24,556 bases of DNA, from contig CAYJPT010000016.1 in NCBI GenBank assembly GCA_964372165.1, positions 1 to 24,556 of the forward strand, in the 5' to 3' direction. How positions within the stretch are numbered: the first letter of the stretch is position 1; each line of letters starts with the position of its first letter. Both the position numbers and the translations under genes were made by a program. Below the pieces are notes generated by a model that saw only the letters and a list, made by a program, of their open reading frames with translations, was not told the DNA's origin and did no database searches. This DNA comes from CAYJAD01 sp964372165 (lineage in GTDB: Bacteria > Desulfobacterota > Desulfovibrionia > Desulfovibrionales > Desulfovibrionaceae). Positions 15,199 through 22,733 of this stretch are shown in pieces.

Positions 15199-15655
15199 TA
15201 TTGTTTGTCCATCGGCGTGTAAAGTTTGCTATAACCCAAGCAATTGGTATAAAAATTGTTTGTACGCTATTGTCATATATAAGCTGATTGACATTGGCAA
15301 TTTGTAAATCTTGTAGTGGTGCAAGTAAATACACTAAGATAAAATGCGCAACGCCAAGGCTTGCTGATAATAATAATACAAATAATGTGTTTTGTACTTC
15401 AAATAACCAACGCCCTATAATAAAAAATATAATGACAATACTATACCAAATAATTGCTCCACCAAATTCACGTGAGCCAACTCCCTCTTGAATGAGAATA
15501 AGTAATGGTAATAACCAAAGCAAGTCTTTGTAACGATGCTCTTGTAAAGTAATAATTAAGCCAATGACCAAGGCGTCAACTGTATGCAAAGTACCCTGCA
15601 AAAGAATGCCTATGGGAAAAAACAAAAACCACCAGATGCAAAGACGTGTGTTCAT
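15176..15655 (-). CDS. mreD: Rod-shape-determining protein MreD
   Basis: This 159-residue, highly hydrophobic protein has about five predicted membrane segments. MreD is poorly conserved; the call rests on size, hydrophobicity, the Pro/Gly-containing first segments (FFPIGILLQGTLHTVDALVIG) and its place between mreC and mrdA. It would bridge MreC and the membrane synthases. ATG 15655 shares one base with the mreC stop (TAATG). Confidence 0.9.
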   Translation of the reverse strand: MNTRLCIWWFLFFPIGILLQGTLHTVDALVIGLIITLQEHRYKDLLWLLPLLILIQEGVGSREFGGAIIWYSIVIIFFIIGRWLFEVQNTLFVLLLSASLGVAHFILVYLLAPLQDLQIANVNQLIYDNSVQTIFIPIAWVIANFTRRWTNNNADKARQ

Positions 15656-16593
15656 TACTGGGCTCGCATTTCAGGATGGTTTTGATCTTCATCACTGGAG
15701 TTTTCTTGCATAAGTTTTGCTTGCTCTTCGGTGGGGGGGCCTATAAAATTAGGTGTTGGCAAACTAGGAAGAGGCTCAAGATTTGTTGGTTCAAGTAGCA
15801 GCACCTCTTCTAAATGTTCTGCATTAGCAAGTGATTTGGCAAGCACAGTCATAAATTGTGAGTAATCAGAAAGTACTACACTTTCAATACGAGCAACAGG
15901 TAATCCCTTAGGATAGATTCCATCAAGGCCAGAGGTGACGAGTAATTCACCTTCATGAACTTGCGCATTTCGTCCCACAAAGCGCATTTCAAGTAGTTGG
16001 CGACCACCACGCCCAGTAAGAATACCGGCTGTACGCGTATCTTGGCTAAGAACAGCAATCCTACTGCCGGGGTCAGAAATTAGCAATGCTGTGGAGGTGT
16101 GTGCCGATGCACGCAACACTCTGCCTACCAAACCTAAGTTTGTCATAATGGGTATACCTGGTGACGCACCTGTGGCATAGCCACGGCTTAGGATGACTGT
16201 TTCCAAGGCAGAGTTTGGGCCCATGCGTCCTGCAAGTACACGTGCTCCTATGGGATGCCAGCTACGGTCAGCTGGTAGAGAAAGTAGGGTGCGCAAGCGT
16301 TTGACTTCTGCTTTATGTTCACCAGCTTCAATTAACCTTGCTTGCATGGATAAAATATCAGCTTTAAGGCGTTCATTTTCTTCACGTACTCCAACAAGAT
16401 CAATATAACTTTCCCAAAAATCCATAATACCGGCATGTAAATTTAGCATGGGTTTTAGTAAACTGCCAACAAGTTCAAGACCTACATTGGTAGCAAGCTT
16501 ATCAAGAACTCCCGTGCGTTGATTCCATGTGTACATACCCAAAAAAAGAAATAGGGATATAACGGAAAGAATAATGAAGCGTCTTGAAATCAC
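15655..16593 (-). CDS. mreC: Rod-shape-determining protein MreC
   Basis: This 312-residue bitopic membrane protein has an N-terminal membrane helix (about 7-22), a coiled coil rich in Glu, Arg and Leu (about 65-105, VREENERLKADILSMQARL) and a periplasmic double beta-barrel with the conserved stretches ARVLAGRMGPNS and GLVGRVLRASAHTSTALLISDP. The C-terminal tail is Pro/Glu-rich and polar. The start is GTG 16593 with a weak AAAGG ribosome site; no ATG lies in frame nearby. It is the first gene of the mreC-mreD-mrdA-rodA operon and is parted from mreB by 464 repeat-rich bases. Confidence 0.95.
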   Translation of the reverse strand: MISRRFIILSVISLFLFLGMYTWNQRTGVLDKLATNVGLELVGSLLKPMLNLHAGIMDFWESYIDLVGVREENERLKADILSMQARLIEAGEHKAEVKRLRTLLSLPADRSWHPIGARVLAGRMGPNSALETVILSRGYATGASPGIPIMTNLGLVGRVLRASAHTSTALLISDPGSRIAVLSQDTRTAGILTGRGGRQLLEMRFVGRNAQVHEGELLVTSGLDGIYPKGLPVARIESVVLSDYSQFMTVLAKSLANAEHLEEVLLLEPTNLEPLPSLPTPNFIGPPTEEQAKLMQENSSDEDQNHPEMRAQ

Positions 16594-17057
16594 GATTTTG
16601 ACATAACCTTTGTGTCGTTATAGCAAAAATATTGATCTTGCATTTTCATATAGGTATAACTCATAAATTATTCAAAAATGGTAGCTAACCATTTTATATA
16701 AAAGGTATCTGATTGCTTATGGTTTGCTTGTATTATAAAAAATAATTTCAAACCAAGCTGATTAGGTAAAAAGTATTTTGCAATCTTAAAGCTTATTAAC
16801 ATTTAAAACATAAATTGCCAATAAACTTTACTTAGTGCTTAGTATACTGGCAATTTATGTAATATTTTTATCCCAATAAAAAATATTCTATAAGAGTTAT
16901 GATTTTTTAATGTTTATAACTTAACTCTCAAAATATTAAGGAAACGCTGATTAAATCAACAAGTCAAAAAAAACACGCTTTTTTGCGTCCCACAGGGCGA
17001 ATAAAGGCAGTGTGCCTTTCTGATTTATTCTGCTTGCAGAGTAAATCAGCATTTCCT
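16594..17057. other. mreB-mreC gap with repeats
   Basis: This 464-base gap in what is often a continuous mreBC operon contains a hairpin 80 bases before mreC (16675-16682 with 16688-16695, arms AAAATGGT/ACCATTTT), a possible minus-strand -10 (TATAAT at 16732-16737) with only a poor -35, the inverted repeat at 16808-16860 and the dispersed repeat at 16937-17060. mreC may therefore have its own promoter here. Confidence 0.5.
16808..16860. repeat. Perfect 13-bp inverted repeat, second dispersed family
   Basis: ACATAAATTGCCA at 16808-16820 pairs perfectly with 16848-16860. The interior contains AGTGCTTAGTATACTGG, which recurs with a short insertion near 4587-4609; TTGCCA and ATAAACT recur there too. 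It is probably a short non-autonomous repeat shared between the two intergenic regions. Confidence 0.55.
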
Positions 17058-17060
17058 TTA
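16937..17060. repeat. Dispersed MITE-like repeat, copy 2
   Basis: This 124-base element has related ends (left TAAGGAAACGCTGATT; right, on the other strand, TAAAGGAAATGCTGATTT). It matches copy 1 at 103-251 in two blocks of 35 and 36 bases. Unlike copy 1 its right arm carries two hairpins: AAAGGCA/TGCCTTT (17003-17009 with 17013-17019) and a 13-position stem with one mismatch (about 17020-17049). On the minus strand a small ACGC/GCGT hairpin is followed by eight T residues, so it may terminate mreB transcription. The last three bases are the TAA stop codon of mreB. Confidence 0.75.
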
Positions 17061-18098
17061 GTCGACACACACTTTTTTAAGCAAATCTAGGCTATCTAAA
17101 GCTCGGCCGGTGCCCATAACTACAGTGGATAATGGATCTTCAACTACGGTAATTGGCAATGAAGTTTCGTCACGTAGTAATTGGTCAAGTCCTTTTAATA
17201 AAGCACCGCCACCAGTAAAGACAATGCCGCGGTCAACAGTATCAGCAGCAAGTTCTGGTGGGGTTTTTTCAAGAGCTATACGCACAGCATGTACAATGCT
17301 ATCCACTTGTTCAGAAATAGCTTTACGAATTTCTTCAGAAGTAACAATAATATTTTGTGGAATACCAGTTACTAAATCAAGACCTTTAACTTCTATTTGT
17401 TGTTCTGGTTCCATAGGGTAGGCTGAAGCTATTTTTATTTTAATTTCCTCGGCTGTGGATTCGCCAATAAGCATGCTGTATTTACGTTTAACGTGCATCA
17501 TAATGGATTCATCCATTTTGTCACCACCAACACGTACAGAACGTGAAAAAACAACACCGGAAAGAGAAATAACAGCAACTTCAGTTGTACCACCACCAAT
17601 GTCTACCACTATGTTGGAGGTTGGTTCATGTATGGGTAAATTTGCACCGATGGCTGCAGCCATTGGCTCCTCGATAAGAAATACCTCACGCGCTCCTGCA
17701 GACTGAGCAGACTCTTTAACAGCACGCTTTTCTACCTGCGTGATGCCTGTAGGTACACAGATCATAATGCGTGGTCGCACTAAATGTCTTGAATTATGAA
17801 CTTTACTTATGAAGTGGCGTAGCATAGCTTCAGTTACGTCAAAGTCTGCAATAACACCATCTTTCATAGGGCGAATAGCTGTGATGTTGCCAGGAGTACG
17901 TCCAAGCATTCTTTTTGCATCTTGCCCAACAGCTAAAACGACGTTGTTACCACGATTGTCTTTTTGTACTGCAACCACGGATGGTTCACGTAAAACAATG
18001 CCTTGTCCTTTTACATATACACAGGTATTTGCAGTGCCTAGGTCAATGGCAAGGTCATTGGAAAAAATGCCTAAAATGCTATCTAAAATCTTAGCCAT
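17058..18098 (-). CDS. mreB: Rod-shape-determining actin homologue MreB
   Basis: This 346-residue bacterial actin has phosphate-1 motif AIDLGTANTCVY (about 17-28), phosphate-2 motif VVDIGGGTTEVAVIS (about 167-181), and adenosine-binding GIVFTGGGALLKGLD (about 290-304). It forms membrane filaments directing lateral wall synthesis. The N-terminal helix MAKILDSILGIF is a likely membrane contact. Length is standard. ATG 18098 has a distant AAAGGG ribosome site. It is divergent from the radical SAM gene. Its stop codon is supplied by the end of a dispersed repeat, so the last residues (KKVCVD) could have been altered by the insertion. Confidence 0.97.
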   Translation of the reverse strand: MAKILDSILGIFSNDLAIDLGTANTCVYVKGQGIVLREPSVVAVQKDNRGNNVVLAVGQDAKRMLGRTPGNITAIRPMKDGVIADFDVTEAMLRHFISKVHNSRHLVRPRIMICVPTGITQVEKRAVKESAQSAGAREVFLIEEPMAAAIGANLPIHEPTSNIVVDIGGGTTEVAVISLSGVVFSRSVRVGGDKMDESIMMHVKRKYSMLIGESTAEEIKIKIASAYPMEPEQQIEVKGLDLVTGIPQNIIVTSEEIRKAISEQVDSIVHAVRIALEKTPPELAADTVDRGIVFTGGGALLKGLDQLLRDETSLPITVVEDPLSTVVMGTGRALDSLDLLKKVCVD

Positions 18099-18457
18099 AA
18101 GTCTTTATTCGCCCTTTAATATTTAATATCCGCACATATGCATATACGGTTTATAGAAAGATTAATTCATCCATGACTTAATATTACAATTAGCAATAAT
18201 CTAAAAGTTAAAAAAGCTTTAGCCTTAGCTTGTTAAACTATAAAATGTTTTTATTTACAGTTTGTTAAGCAAGTAGATGTTATCTTGTAGCCATACGTGT
18301 CATTAAGGATAGTGAAACACATATATTCAATGCATAAACGCATTGCCACATTCTGCCTAAAAAGCCTGCGAAGTCAATATCTATCTTGCAAAGTAAAAAA
18401 ATTTTCACCGCAATAAACTGTATACGAAAAGCAAAATTAACTGTAATGTAATACTTA
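18099..18457. other. Divergent promoter region, mreB versus radical SAM gene
   Basis: This 359-base AT-rich region between two divergently transcribed genes must hold promoters for both. I see TATAAA-type hexamers on both strands (for instance plus strand 18239-18244) but no good -35 partners. A short dyad around CATATGCATAT (near 18135-18145) lies just before the mreB leader. No gene is supported. Confidence 0.5.
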
Positions 18458-19396
18458 ATGATACTTTGGCATACATTGGGAACATATTTCCGTAATAAAT
18501 TTGGTAAACGAGTGCAAAAAATTCCACTAGATTGTGGTGCATCTTGTCCCAACCGTGATGGAGTCTTGTCACATTCAGGTTGCATTTTTTGTAATGTTCA
18601 AGGCTCAGGTTCAGGTTTTTTGCAACAAGGAATGTCTATTAATCAACAATGGGAGTATTGGCAAGCAAAATACCAAAAAACTGATGCTAAAAGAAACTTC
18701 ATGGCTTATTTTCAATCATTTTCCAATACTTATGGACCACCGCAGCAAGTACAAAAAATTGTCGATATTGTACGTGAATTGCCTAACTCTGTGGCTTTGT
18801 CTATTGGAACACGTCCAGATTGTGTGGATGAGGAGAAATTGAATATCTTAGCCCATAGTGGCATTGATGAATTGTGGATTGAATTTGGTGCACAGAGTTG
18901 TCATGATAAAAGTTTAACCCTTATAAATCGTCAGCATAGCGTTATAGATTCTGAACGGGCTATCATAATGGCGGCTAATCGGGGGTTAAAAGTTTGTGTA
19001 CATTTAATGGCTGGCCTACCTGGTGAAAGTGCTGAGCATTTTTTGCAGTCCGTACGTTGGGCTATATCCTTACCCATAAGTGGTCTTAAGCTTCATAGTC
19101 TTTATGTTTGTAAAAAAAGTACTCTTGAGCAGTGGTATTATGATGGGCGTTATAAACCACTTAGCATGCAAGCATACATTGATTTGCTTGTGCAAAGTTT
19201 ACCTATTATTCCAACACATATTGTGATGCATCGCTTAACGGGAGACCCCATGCCCAATGAGTGCATTGCACCGGAGTGGACTGAACATAAACGCAAGCTG
19301 TTTACTTTATTGCATCATCAAATGAAGCGTGAAAATGTTTGGCAAGGAAGCTTGGCTGATGCTAAGCAAGCATGGCCTGAATGGTTTGGGAAATAG
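18458..19396 (+). CDS. YhcC-type radical SAM protein (TIGR01212 family)
   Basis: This 312-residue protein has an N-terminal FRNKFGKRVQKIPLD segment and the iron-sulfur motif CPNRDG then GCIFC (Cys30, Cys42, Cys45), the arrangement of the YhcC family. Later SIGTRPDCVDEE (about 115-126) and ELWIEFGAQSCHD (about 139-151) match the family core. Family members are predicted radical SAM enzymes of unknown substrate, sometimes annotated as tRNA-modification or Elp3-like. The start is ATG 18458, forced by an upstream in-frame stop; no clear ribosome site is visible. It converges on nikDE with a 25-base gap and no obvious terminator. Confidence 0.9.
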   Translation: MILWHTLGTYFRNKFGKRVQKIPLDCGASCPNRDGVLSHSGCIFCNVQGSGSGFLQQGMSINQQWEYWQAKYQKTDAKRNFMAYFQSFSNTYGPPQQVQKIVDIVRELPNSVALSIGTRPDCVDEEKLNILAHSGIDELWIEFGAQSCHDKSLTLINRQHSVIDSERAIIMAANRGLKVCVHLMAGLPGESAEHFLQSVRWAISLPISGLKLHSLYVCKKSTLEQWYYDGRYKPLSMQAYIDLLVQSLPIIPTHIVMHRLTGDPMPNECIAPEWTEHKRKLFTLLHHQMKRENVWQGSLADAKQAWPEWFGK

Positions 19397-19421
19397 AAAA
19401 CTTATAATATTTAATTCAATA

Positions 19422-20984
19422 TCATACACATTGTAATGATGTTTTTTGTATATTGAAAAGGCATTTCCTTAAATTTGCAAAGGCATTGTGTCTTTTAGGA
19501 TTATTAAATTCATACGTCATAAAATTATCAACTATTTGCCCATTGTTTAGTACTAAGATACGTTGGCAAAGGCGTAATACTGAACGTAAATCATGTGATA
19601 TATATAATAAAGTTACATTTGTACGTTTTTGTAAATCCTCAAGCATAAGTAAAATATTTTCAGCTACCACGCAATCAAGGTCACTGATAGGCTCATCTAA
19701 CAACAAAATATCAGGCTTTAAGGCCAAAGCCCGTGCAATACATAAACGCTGCAATTGTCCACCACTCATTTGTCTAGGATAAGCTCGTGCGTAACTTTGC
19801 GGTAATTGCACCATGTCTAAAAGCTCTGCTACTAAATCGCTTTGTAGTTTTTTATCCTTGTGCCCATGGGCAAGCAATGGCTCTGTAATAATGTCATATG
19901 CTTGCATGCGTGGATTAATTGCTAAACGGGCATGTTGGAAAACTGCTTGAATATGCTTACGCCAATGGCGTTCTTTGGTGTGATGCGCTTTGCCCATGAT
20001 ATTTATGATGCCATCATCTGGTTTTTCTAGTGCTAATAGAGCACGTACCAAAGTGCTTTTACCTGCTCCATTGTGCCCAACGATACCTAAGTTTTCTCCA
20101 CGCCATAGTTCAAGGTCGATGTTATTTAACACCAAATTGTTTTGTTTTTTACTTTGTGCATAACTTTTCTTTAAACCTTTGCAACTAAGTATGCATTCTT
20201 GACGTATTATTTCTTTTGCTGTGGTGTTAAAATTAGGTGGTTGAAATGTGTTTACAAGTTCTTTTGTATATTGATGCTGTGGGTTTTTGAGTAAATTTTC
20301 AAGTGGACCATATTCCACAATTTTTCCTGCACACATAATAGCTAGTTTGTGAGCCATAAACTTGGCAGCACTAACATCATGGTCTATATAAAGTAGGGCA
20401 AAACCATATTTATTTTGCAATGATTTTAAAAGTGTTAAGAGCATAAGTTTTGACATACTATCAAGACCAGCAACTGGTTCATCAGCAATAATACATGAAG
20501 CAGCACCCTTTTGTACTTGGGCTATGGCTATGGCAATCATAACCTTATGTAACATACCGCCACTAAGTTCAAATGGATAGCATTTGGCTATACATCGAGC
20601 ATTTTCAAAACCTACTTCTTCAAAAATATTAAGCATATATTCATAGTCACTCATGTGCGTATACGTATCGTTTTGTTTAGGATAATGCGCTATACTTTCT
20701 AAAAAAGTCTGTTCAATGCGTAGTAGTGGGTCAAAGCAATCGGCTGGATTTTGCATAATCAAGGCAGGTTTTGTGGATTTAAAGTGTAGTTGCTCGGCTG
20801 TGCTATATAAACCATAAGCCAAACTTTCCATGATTGCCATAGCTGTAAGCGATTTACCAGAACCACTAGCTCCCATAAGAGCTAAGGTTTGACCAGCGTA
20901 AATATCAAAACTTATATCCTGCACTAATTTTTTGTTGGAGTTGCCCGTAAAAATATTTAATCTTTTTACTTGTAATGCCGGCAT
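19422..20984 (-). CDS. nikDE: Fused nickel ABC transporter ATPases NikD-NikE
   Basis: This 520-residue protein contains two complete ABC ATPase domains. Domain 1 (about 1-255) has Walker A GASGSGKS (38-45), signature LSGGM and Walker B IIADEP; the LSGGM form is shared with E. coli NikD. Domain 2 (about 270-520) has Walker A GHNGAGKS, signature MSGGQ and Walker B LLLDEP, and CQRILVLNNGQIVD resembles NikE. The summed length equals NikD plus NikE of E. coli, so it looks like a fusion. It would energise nickel import through NikBC. ATG 20984 shares one base with the nikC stop. A dipeptide/oligopeptide ATPase pair is the alternative, but NikA next door favours nickel. Confidence 0.88.
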   Translation of the reverse strand: MPALQVKRLNIFTGNSNKKLVQDISFDIYAGQTLALMGASGSGKSLTAMAIMESLAYGLYSTAEQLHFKSTKPALIMQNPADCFDPLLRIEQTFLESIAHYPKQNDTYTHMSDYEYMLNIFEEVGFENARCIAKCYPFELSGGMLHKVMIAIAIAQVQKGAASCIIADEPVAGLDSMSKLMLLTLLKSLQNKYGFALLYIDHDVSAAKFMAHKLAIMCAGKIVEYGPLENLLKNPQHQYTKELVNTFQPPNFNTTAKEIIRQECILSCKGLKKSYAQSKKQNNLVLNNIDLELWRGENLGIVGHNGAGKSTLVRALLALEKPDDGIINIMGKAHHTKERHWRKHIQAVFQHARLAINPRMQAYDIITEPLLAHGHKDKKLQSDLVAELLDMVQLPQSYARAYPRQMSGGQLQRLCIARALALKPDILLLDEPISDLDCVVAENILLMLEDLQKRTNVTLLYISHDLRSVLRLCQRILVLNNGQIVDNFMTYEFNNPKRHNAFANLRKCLFNIQKTSLQCV

Positions 20985-21796
20985 TATATGTCCTCTTTGC
21001 GCAAAGCAGGGTCAAGGTGGTCGCGTAGGCTGTCGCCCAAAAGGTTACAAGCTGCTGTTGAAAGAAAAATCATAATACCTGGATATACCATAAGCATGGG
21101 ATCTGTGCGCATGACATTGCGTGCCTCTGCAATCATAACACCCCATTCAGGCGTTGGTGGTTGAATGCCAAGACCAAGGAAGGAAAGACCAGCTACGTGT
21201 AATAACATATGGCCCACATCAAGGCTTGCTAAAATGATAATTTGTACCATAACAGCCGGTAGAATATGACGATAAATGATGCGCCATTTACTAAGTCCCA
21301 TAGCTTTTGCAGCTATAACATAGTCTTGGTGTTTAATGCTTAAAACATAACTGCGTACTAAACGAGTGTACCAAGCTAGGTGCGTTATGGCAGTGGCAAT
21401 AATTAAATTGCTAAGCCCTGCACCAAGGATACCAATTAAAAATAAGGCTAAAACAACTGTTGGAAAGACGAGCATGCCATCACAAATACGCATAATAATG
21501 GCATCAAATTTTCCACCCAAATAACCGCACATGCAACCAAGTATAAGGCTTAACATGACAAGGAGTAATAAAATATAAAAAACAGCACTTAAAGAATAAC
21601 GTGCGCCAAGCATAAGACGTGAAAGAACGTCACGCCCAAGGTAATCTGTGCCAAGCCAATAGTCTGAACTTGGCGGTAATAGTTTTTTGCTAATATCAAC
21701 CAAGGTTGGGTCATGGGGAGTTATCCACGGACTAAGTAGAGCACAAATAATTAGGGGTATAAGTATGCTGAGTGCAATAAAGATTTTTTTATCCAT
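20984..21796 (-). CDS. nikC: Nickel ABC transporter permease NikC
   Basis: This 270-residue permease of the DppC/NikC family has an N-terminal membrane helix, then the LLPPSSDYWLGTDYLGRDVLSRL motif region (about 40-62) and about five further membrane segments. The cytoplasmic EAA loop is YVIAAKAMGLSKWRIIYRHILP (about 156-177). It pairs with NikB to form the channel. ATG 21796 overlaps the nikB stop by 8 bases. Confidence 0.92.
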   Translation of the reverse strand: MDKKIFIALSILIPLIICALLSPWITPHDPTLVDISKKLLPPSSDYWLGTDYLGRDVLSRLMLGARYSLSAVFYILLLLVMLSLILGCMCGYLGGKFDAIIMRICDGMLVFPTVVLALFLIGILGAGLSNLIIATAITHLAWYTRLVRSYVLSIKHQDYVIAAKAMGLSKWRIIYRHILPAVMVQIIILASLDVGHMLLHVAGLSFLGLGIQPPTPEWGVMIAEARNVMRTDPMLMVYPGIMIFLSTAACNLLGDSLRDHLDPALRKEDI

Positions 21797-22730
21797 GCTT
21801 AAAGGCTTCCCTGTATATGCGTGGATTTATAAAAGCATACAAAATATCTACCACAAGGTTTACAAAAACAAAAATAACAGCCATGGCCAAGGTAAAAGCC
21901 TGAATTACAGGATAATCATGGTTATAAATAGCAGTTAAAACATAACGCCCCACACCTGGCCAGTTGAAGATGTTTTCCACTATAACAGCACCGCCAAGCA
22001 ATTCTCCAAAGTGCATGCTTAAGGTTGTGAGTACTGGTATGCAAGCATTACGTAAGGTATGCATAGTAATACGTTGTTTGCTAAGGCCACGAGCTTTGGC
22101 GTATATGACGCTACGGCTATGCATATGCTCAAGTATACAGGAACGCACCAAACGCGCATTAATGCCAATGGACATAAATGATAATGTAAGGACAGGTAAA
22201 ATGAGGGATGCAAGCCCATCTCGCCCAATGCTTGGTAAAAAACCAAAATATTTTGACGCAACTAACATCAGTAAAAAGCCAAGCCAAAATGACGGCGTGG
22301 ATACAGCACTAAAGGATAAAAGGCGTATGATGAAATCCGGCCATTTATCTTTGTAATATGCACCAATGATTCCAAGCGGAATACTTAACAATACCGTTAA
22401 TAATATGGCCCATAGTGTCAATTCAAGTGTTGCAGGTAAAAAATATAAAATTTCTCCAAGGGCTGGTTTGCCACTTACATATGATAAACCTAAATCACCT
22501 TGCAAAGCTGCTTTAAGCCAATCTAAGTATTGCTGCCAAATGGGATTATTAAGCCCAAGACTTATGCGCACATCTGATAAAATCTGTTCTGTTGCCGGTA
22601 AGCCGGAGATGCGTGCATAGGCAAGGGCAGGGTCAGTTTTACCTAGGCGCAAAACAAAAAATACAAAGAGTGATACCCCAATAAATAGGGGTATCAGTGC
22701 TAGAATGCGGCGTAAAATATAACGAAGCAT
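21789..22730 (-). CDS. nikB: Nickel ABC transporter permease NikB
   Basis: This 313-residue permease of the DppB/NikB family begins MLRYILRRILALIPLFIGVS and has about six membrane segments; the EAA loop is YAKARGLSKQRITMHTLRNA (about 208-227), followed by the typical ENIFNWPGVGRY near residue 254. It starts 3 bases after the nikA stop with little ribosome site of its own, implying coupling with nikA. Confidence 0.93.
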   Translation of the reverse strand: MLRYILRRILALIPLFIGVSLFVFFVLRLGKTDPALAYARISGLPATEQILSDVRISLGLNNPIWQQYLDWLKAALQGDLGLSYVSGKPALGEILYFLPATLELTLWAILLTVLLSIPLGIIGAYYKDKWPDFIIRLLSFSAVSTPSFWLGFLLMLVASKYFGFLPSIGRDGLASLILPVLTLSFMSIGINARLVRSCILEHMHSRSVIYAKARGLSKQRITMHTLRNACIPVLTTLSMHFGELLGGAVIVENIFNWPGVGRYVLTAIYNHDYPVIQAFTLAMAVIFVFVNLVVDILYAFINPRIYREAFKHG

Positions 22731-22733
22731 TTT

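Noticed and set aside
18280..18585. Minus-strand open frame of 101 codons overlapping the start of the radical SAM gene
   Set aside because: It overlaps the conserved cysteine motif region of a well-supported gene, has no ribosome site and no recognisable domain; its composition is that of a shadow frame.
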